From contig JALUVF010000066.1 in assembly GCA_027020915.1 (NCBI GenBank), positions 1 to 47,197 on the forward strand: a stretch of DNA of 47,197 bases, read 5' to 3'. A model generated the notes under the pieces. The model saw only the letters and a list, made by a program, of their open reading frames with translations, made no database searches and had not been told where the DNA came from. Below are positions 44,092 to 47,197 of the stretch, piece after piece (the first letter of the stretch is position 1; every line of letters begins with the position of its first letter). The position numbers were made by a program, and so were the translations under genes. Source of the DNA: a bacterium. Its GTDB lineage: Bacteria; Thermosulfidibacterota; Thermosulfidibacteria; Thermosulfidibacterales; B14-G1.

Positions 44092-46728
44092 ATGCAGATC
44101 ATTACGTCTCACATAATGGCCGACTTCGACGCTCTGGCCTGTATGGTTGCGGCCAAGAAGCTCTACCCCCAGGCCCACCTCGTCTTTCCCGGCTCCCAGG
44201 AGAAGAAAGTGAGGGACTATCTCAAGGAGTCCCCTTTCGCCCTGGAGTTTCTCAGTTCCTCCCAGATAGATCCCCAGGAGGTGGACCTGATGGTCATCGT
44301 AGACACTAAACTCAAGGAGCGTATCGGGGAACTGGCCAAGGTGCTGGACCTGGGCAAGGCCAAGGTCCACATCTATGACCATCATCCAGCTCATCCCCAG
44401 GATATTCAGGGGGACCTGGAAGTGGTAGATAACGTGGGGGCAGCCACCACCCTCTTTGTAGAGATCTTCAGAAAGAGGGGCATCCCCTTGAGCCCCGAAG
44501 AGGCCACCCTCCTGGCCCTGGGCATATACGAAGATACAGGGTCATTCACCTTCAACTCCACCACTCCCAGGGATATGGAGGCCGCCGCTTTCCTCATGAC
44601 CCAGGGGGCCGATCTCAACCTGGTCTCCGACTATGTGAAGAGGGATCTGACGGCAGAACAGGTGGAACTCCTCAATGAAATGATTCAGAACACCCAGATC
44701 CACACCATCAGGGGCATAGACGTTGCCATCACCGCCATTTCCAGGGAAAAGTATGTGGGAGACCTGGCCATTCTGGCCCACAAACTGAAGGACATGGAAA
44801 ACCTAAACGTCCTCTTCGTCCTGGCCAGGATGGACGATAGAATCACCCTCATCGCCAGGAGCAGGATAGAAGCGGTGGATGTGGGGGCCATTGCCGGGGA
44901 GTTCGGGGGGGGAGGACATCCCACAGCCGCATCTGCCGTCATCAAGGACCTCACCCTGGTTCAGGTGAAAGAGAAGCTTCTACAGCTGCTGAAAGACCAC
45001 CTGGTTTCTGCCAGAAGGGCCAGGGATATCATGACCACGCCTCCCATAAGTGTCTCCCCCCTGGTGAGCATCCTGGAGGCGGAGAAGACCATGGTGAGGT
45101 TTAATATCAATTCCCTCCTGGTCATGGACAGGGGGAAACTCCTGGGGATTATCACCCGTCAGACGGTGGAGAAGGCCATCTACCACAGGCTCCACGAGGC
45201 CCCCGTCCAGGACTACATGACCACTGATTTCCAGACCGTCTCTTCGGATACCCCTGTGGAAGAGCTGGAGGAGATCATGCTGGAGAAGGGACAGCGCATG
45301 GTCCCGGTGGTGGACCGGGGAAGGGTGGTGGGGGTGGTCACCCGGGGGGAGCTCCTCAGGGCCCTCTATCGAGATCTATCCACCAAGCCCAGGCCCCTGA
45401 AAAAGGATGGGCGGGAACCTTTTGTGAAGAACGTGAAGGTTCTCATGAAGGAGCGCCTGCCACGGGAATTATGGGATGTGGTCCAGCAAGGGGGAAAAGT
45501 GGCTGAGGAGTTGGGGTATAACGCCTACCTGGTAGGAGGATTCGTGAGGGACCTCCTCCTGAGGGTGCCCAACCTGGATCTGGACATAGTGGTGGAGGGA
45601 GACGGCTTGATCTATGCCGACGCCCTTGCCCGGGCCTTGGGGGGAAGAACCAACAAACACGAGCGTTTCAAGACGGCAGTGGTGGTTCTGCCCAACGGGA
45701 GGAAGATAGACGTAGCCACAGCCCGCATGGAGTACTACGAGAAACCGGGAGCCCTGCCGGAGGTGATGGAGGGGTCCATCAAGAGAGATCTGTACCGTCG
45801 GGACTTCACCATCAACGCCATGGCCATTAAACTGAACAGGCCGGAAGCATTCACTCTCATAGACTACTTCGGAGGCCAGAAGGACCTAAAAGAGAAGGTT
45901 ATAAGGGTGATCCACAGCCTCAGCTTCGTGGAGGATCCCACCAGGGCCTTCAGGGCTGTGCGCTTCGAGCAGCGCTACGGCTTCAGAATTGGGGGACAGA
46001 CAGAGAGGCTGATAAAACAGGCAGTGAAACAGGGCCTCTTTCATAGGGTATCCGGGATGAGGCTCTATTCGGAGTTGAGGCAGATGCTGTCCGAGAAGGA
46101 GCCTTTGAGGATGGTGGAGCGCATGGAGAAGCTGGGTCTCCTGCCCTTCATCCATCCCCAGCTCCGCCTCACTCCCGAGATCCGTCGCCTCTTCCTCCGG
46201 GTGGATGAAGTGCTGGCTTGGTACGAGCTCCTTTTCATGGAGGAGAAGGCCGCCACGTGGATCGTGTACATGGCAGCCCTCTTCAAGGACCTCTCCACCC
46301 GGGAGGTGAAGGGCCTCTCTAAAAGGCTCTCCATCCCAAAAAAGTACGCCAGAGTCCTGGTGGAAGCCCACGAAAAGACCCCCCATGCGGTGAGGATCCT
46401 CTCCACCAGTAGACTGGATCCGTCTCAGGTTTACAGGCTCTTCAAGCCCCTGGCCCTGGAGACCCTCCTATACACCATGGCCTACTCGCCGAAAGAGGAG
46501 GTGAAGAAGGCCGTCTCCCTCTACCTCACCCACCTGCGGAAAGTGAAGACGGCCCTGTCAGGCAAAGACTTGGTGGCCATGGGACTAGAGCCGGGTCCCA
46601 TCTTTTCCGAGATCCTCAACACCCTGCTGACGGCCCGTCTCAAAGGGGAGGTTTCCACCCGGGAGGAAGAGATTCGATTGGTCAAAGAGATGGTGGAGAG
46701 GAAAGGGAGAAAAGAGCCAGTACCATGA
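44092..46728 (+). CDS. DHH-CBS-CBS-tRNA nucleotidyltransferase (poly(A) polymerase family)
   Basis: This 878-residue protein has a DHH phosphoesterase at the N-terminus (IMADFDALACMVAAK, VIVDTKLKE, IYDHHPAH at about 95-101), DHHA1 with EFGGGGHPTAASAV (about 270-290), two CBS domains (about 305-430) and a class II nucleotidyltransferase from about 475 (LVGGFVRDLLL, LDLDIVVEG, RRDFTINAMAI). It is the fused CCA- or A-adding enzyme of deep-branching bacteria. The DHH part may act as a nuclease or nucleotide phosphatase. Start ATG 44092 fits the family N-terminus but has a weak ribosome-binding site; TTG 44056 is in frame. Confidence 0.9.
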   Translation: MQIITSHIMADFDALACMVAAKKLYPQAHLVFPGSQEKKVRDYLKESPFALEFLSSSQIDPQEVDLMVIVDTKLKERIGELAKVLDLGKAKVHIYDHHPAHPQDIQGDLEVVDNVGAATTLFVEIFRKRGIPLSPEEATLLALGIYEDTGSFTFNSTTPRDMEAAAFLMTQGADLNLVSDYVKRDLTAEQVELLNEMIQNTQIHTIRGIDVAITAISREKYVGDLAILAHKLKDMENLNVLFVLARMDDRITLIARSRIEAVDVGAIAGEFGGGGHPTAASAVIKDLTLVQVKEKLLQLLKDHLVSARRARDIMTTPPISVSPLVSILEAEKTMVRFNINSLLVMDRGKLLGIITRQTVEKAIYHRLHEAPVQDYMTTDFQTVSSDTPVEELEEIMLEKGQRMVPVVDRGRVVGVVTRGELLRALYRDLSTKPRPLKKDGREPFVKNVKVLMKERLPRELWDVVQQGGKVAEELGYNAYLVGGFVRDLLLRVPNLDLDIVVEGDGLIYADALARALGGRTNKHERFKTAVVVLPNGRKIDVATARMEYYEKPGALPEVMEGSIKRDLYRRDFTINAMAIKLNRPEAFTLIDYFGGQKDLKEKVIRVIHSLSFVEDPTRAFRAVRFEQRYGFRIGGQTERLIKQAVKQGLFHRVSGMRLYSELRQMLSEKEPLRMVERMEKLGLLPFIHPQLRLTPEIRRLFLRVDEVLAWYELLFMEEKAATWIVYMAALFKDLSTREVKGLSKRLSIPKKYARVLVEAHEKTPHAVRILSTSRLDPSQVYRLFKPLALETLLYTMAYSPKEEVKKAVSLYLTHLRKVKTALSGKDLVAMGLEPGPIFSEILNTLLTARLKGEVSTREEEIRLVKEMVERKGRKEPVP

Positions 46729-47197
46729 AGGCCTTCACTCTCCATGGCCACTTCTACCAGCCCCCAAGGGAGAACCCCTGGCTTCATGAGGTGGAACGCC
46801 AAAATTCGGCATCCCCTTACCACGACTGGAACGAGCGTATCGCCCGGGAATGCTACGCCGAAAACGGGCCCAACTACCCTCTCATAAGCTTCAACTTCGG
46901 ACCCACCCTCCTGGCCTGGATGATCCGAAAGGCCCCTGAGATATACCGAAGGATCCTTGAAGGGGACAGGGCCAGCCTCAGGGCCAGAGGACACGGAAAC
47001 GCTCTGGCCCAGTGCTACAACCACATAATAATGCCCCTGGCCAAAAGGGAGGACAAGGAGGTCCAGGTGGTCTGGGGGGTGAGGGATTTTCAGCTCAGAT
47101 TCAACCGTACCCCGGAGGGCATGTGGATACCCGAGATGGCCGTGGACACCGAAACCCTGGAGGTGTTGGCCAGCCACGGCATTCGCTTCACCCTCTT
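46725..47197 (+). CDS. Glycoside hydrolase family 57 protein (partial, N-terminal)
   Basis: The first 157 codons are present, then the window ends. The start FTLHGHFYQPPRENPWLHEV and the segment GHGNALAQCYNHIIMPLA, followed by EGMWIPEMAVD, are the GH57 catalytic (alpha/beta)7-barrel motifs with the DUF3536-type N-terminus. GH57 enzymes are alpha-amylases, branching enzymes or alpha-glucanotransferases, mainly in thermophiles. The ATG overlaps the nucleotidyltransferase stop as ATGA. Confidence 0.9.
   Translation, partial: MKAFTLHGHFYQPPRENPWLHEVERQNSASPYHDWNERIARECYAENGPNYPLISFNFGPTLLAWMIRKAPEIYRRILEGDRASLRARGHGNALAQCYNHIIMPLAKREDKEVQVVWGVRDFQLRFNRTPEGMWIPEMAVDTETLEVLASHGIRFTL

Overview
The window reads as a contiguous piece of a bacterial chromosome: GC-rich, densely packed, with many ATGA/GTGA stop-start overlaps. 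No sequence search was possible, so all family names come from reading motifs. Several features suggest a Gram-negative, deep-branching, probably anaerobic and thermophilic bacterium of the Thermodesulfobacteriota (old Deltaproteobacteria) type. These are a futalosine-route menaquinone gene (MqnD), an archaeal-type fructose-1,6-bisphosphate aldolase/phosphatase, a GH57 glycosidase, a DHH-CBS-CBS-tRNA nucleotidyltransferase, surE-pcm followed by an NlpD-like gene, and heavy use of AGG/AGA arginine codons. The assignment is an inference, not a measurement.

Layout. 1-3573 (minus): mqnD, hyuA, hyuB (hyuB runs off the left edge). 3729-13174: a sulfate-activation and surface-polysaccharide region with DUF2061, an alkaline-phosphatase (AP) superfamily enzyme, cysD and cysN; then a visibly AT-richer stretch with two divergent sulfatase-fold paralogues and a CysD/PAPS-reductase-like protein; then a GT4 glycosyltransferase and a PssD/PssE (Alg14/Alg13-like) pair, closed by a perfect hairpin. 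13213-15492 (minus): malic enzyme with a phosphotransacetylase-like tail. 15677-18442 (plus): folC, pgeF, trmH, DUF4911. 18806-19832 (minus): lrgAB. 20102-28134 (plus): tRNA-Leu, tRNA-Pro, surE, pcm, tRNA-Pro, a LOG-like gene, an NlpD-like gene, ugd, yggT, yggU, mtnA, ROK kinase and the aldolase/phosphatase. Then ftsK (plus). 30418-35668 (minus): miaB fusion, bifunctional nuclease, histidine kinase, M42 peptidase. 35969-36860 (plus): DsrE-like and DUF2284 proteins. 36861-43959 (minus): two paralogous substrate-binding proteins, livHMGF and a phenylacetate-CoA ligase. 44092 to the end (plus): the DHH/CBS/nucleotidyltransferase and the start of a GH57 gene.

The most unusual block is 3729-13174. 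It makes APS (CysDN) but contains no APS kinase (CysC) and no recognisable P-loop sulfotransferase. Instead it has three AP-superfamily enzymes and a small CysD-like protein with an altered PP-loop, followed directly by polysaccharide glycosyltransferases. Two of the AP-superfamily proteins have Thr where sulfatases have the formylglycine Cys/Ser. A non-canonical sulfate (or phosphate) transfer system acting on a surface glycan is a reasonable but unproven reading. The second highlight is an in-frame fusion of a YkgJ-type CxxC...CC domain to the N-terminus of MiaB. The third is an NlpD-like LysM-LytM protein with lost catalytic residues, sitting near surE-pcm as NlpD does in Proteobacteria.
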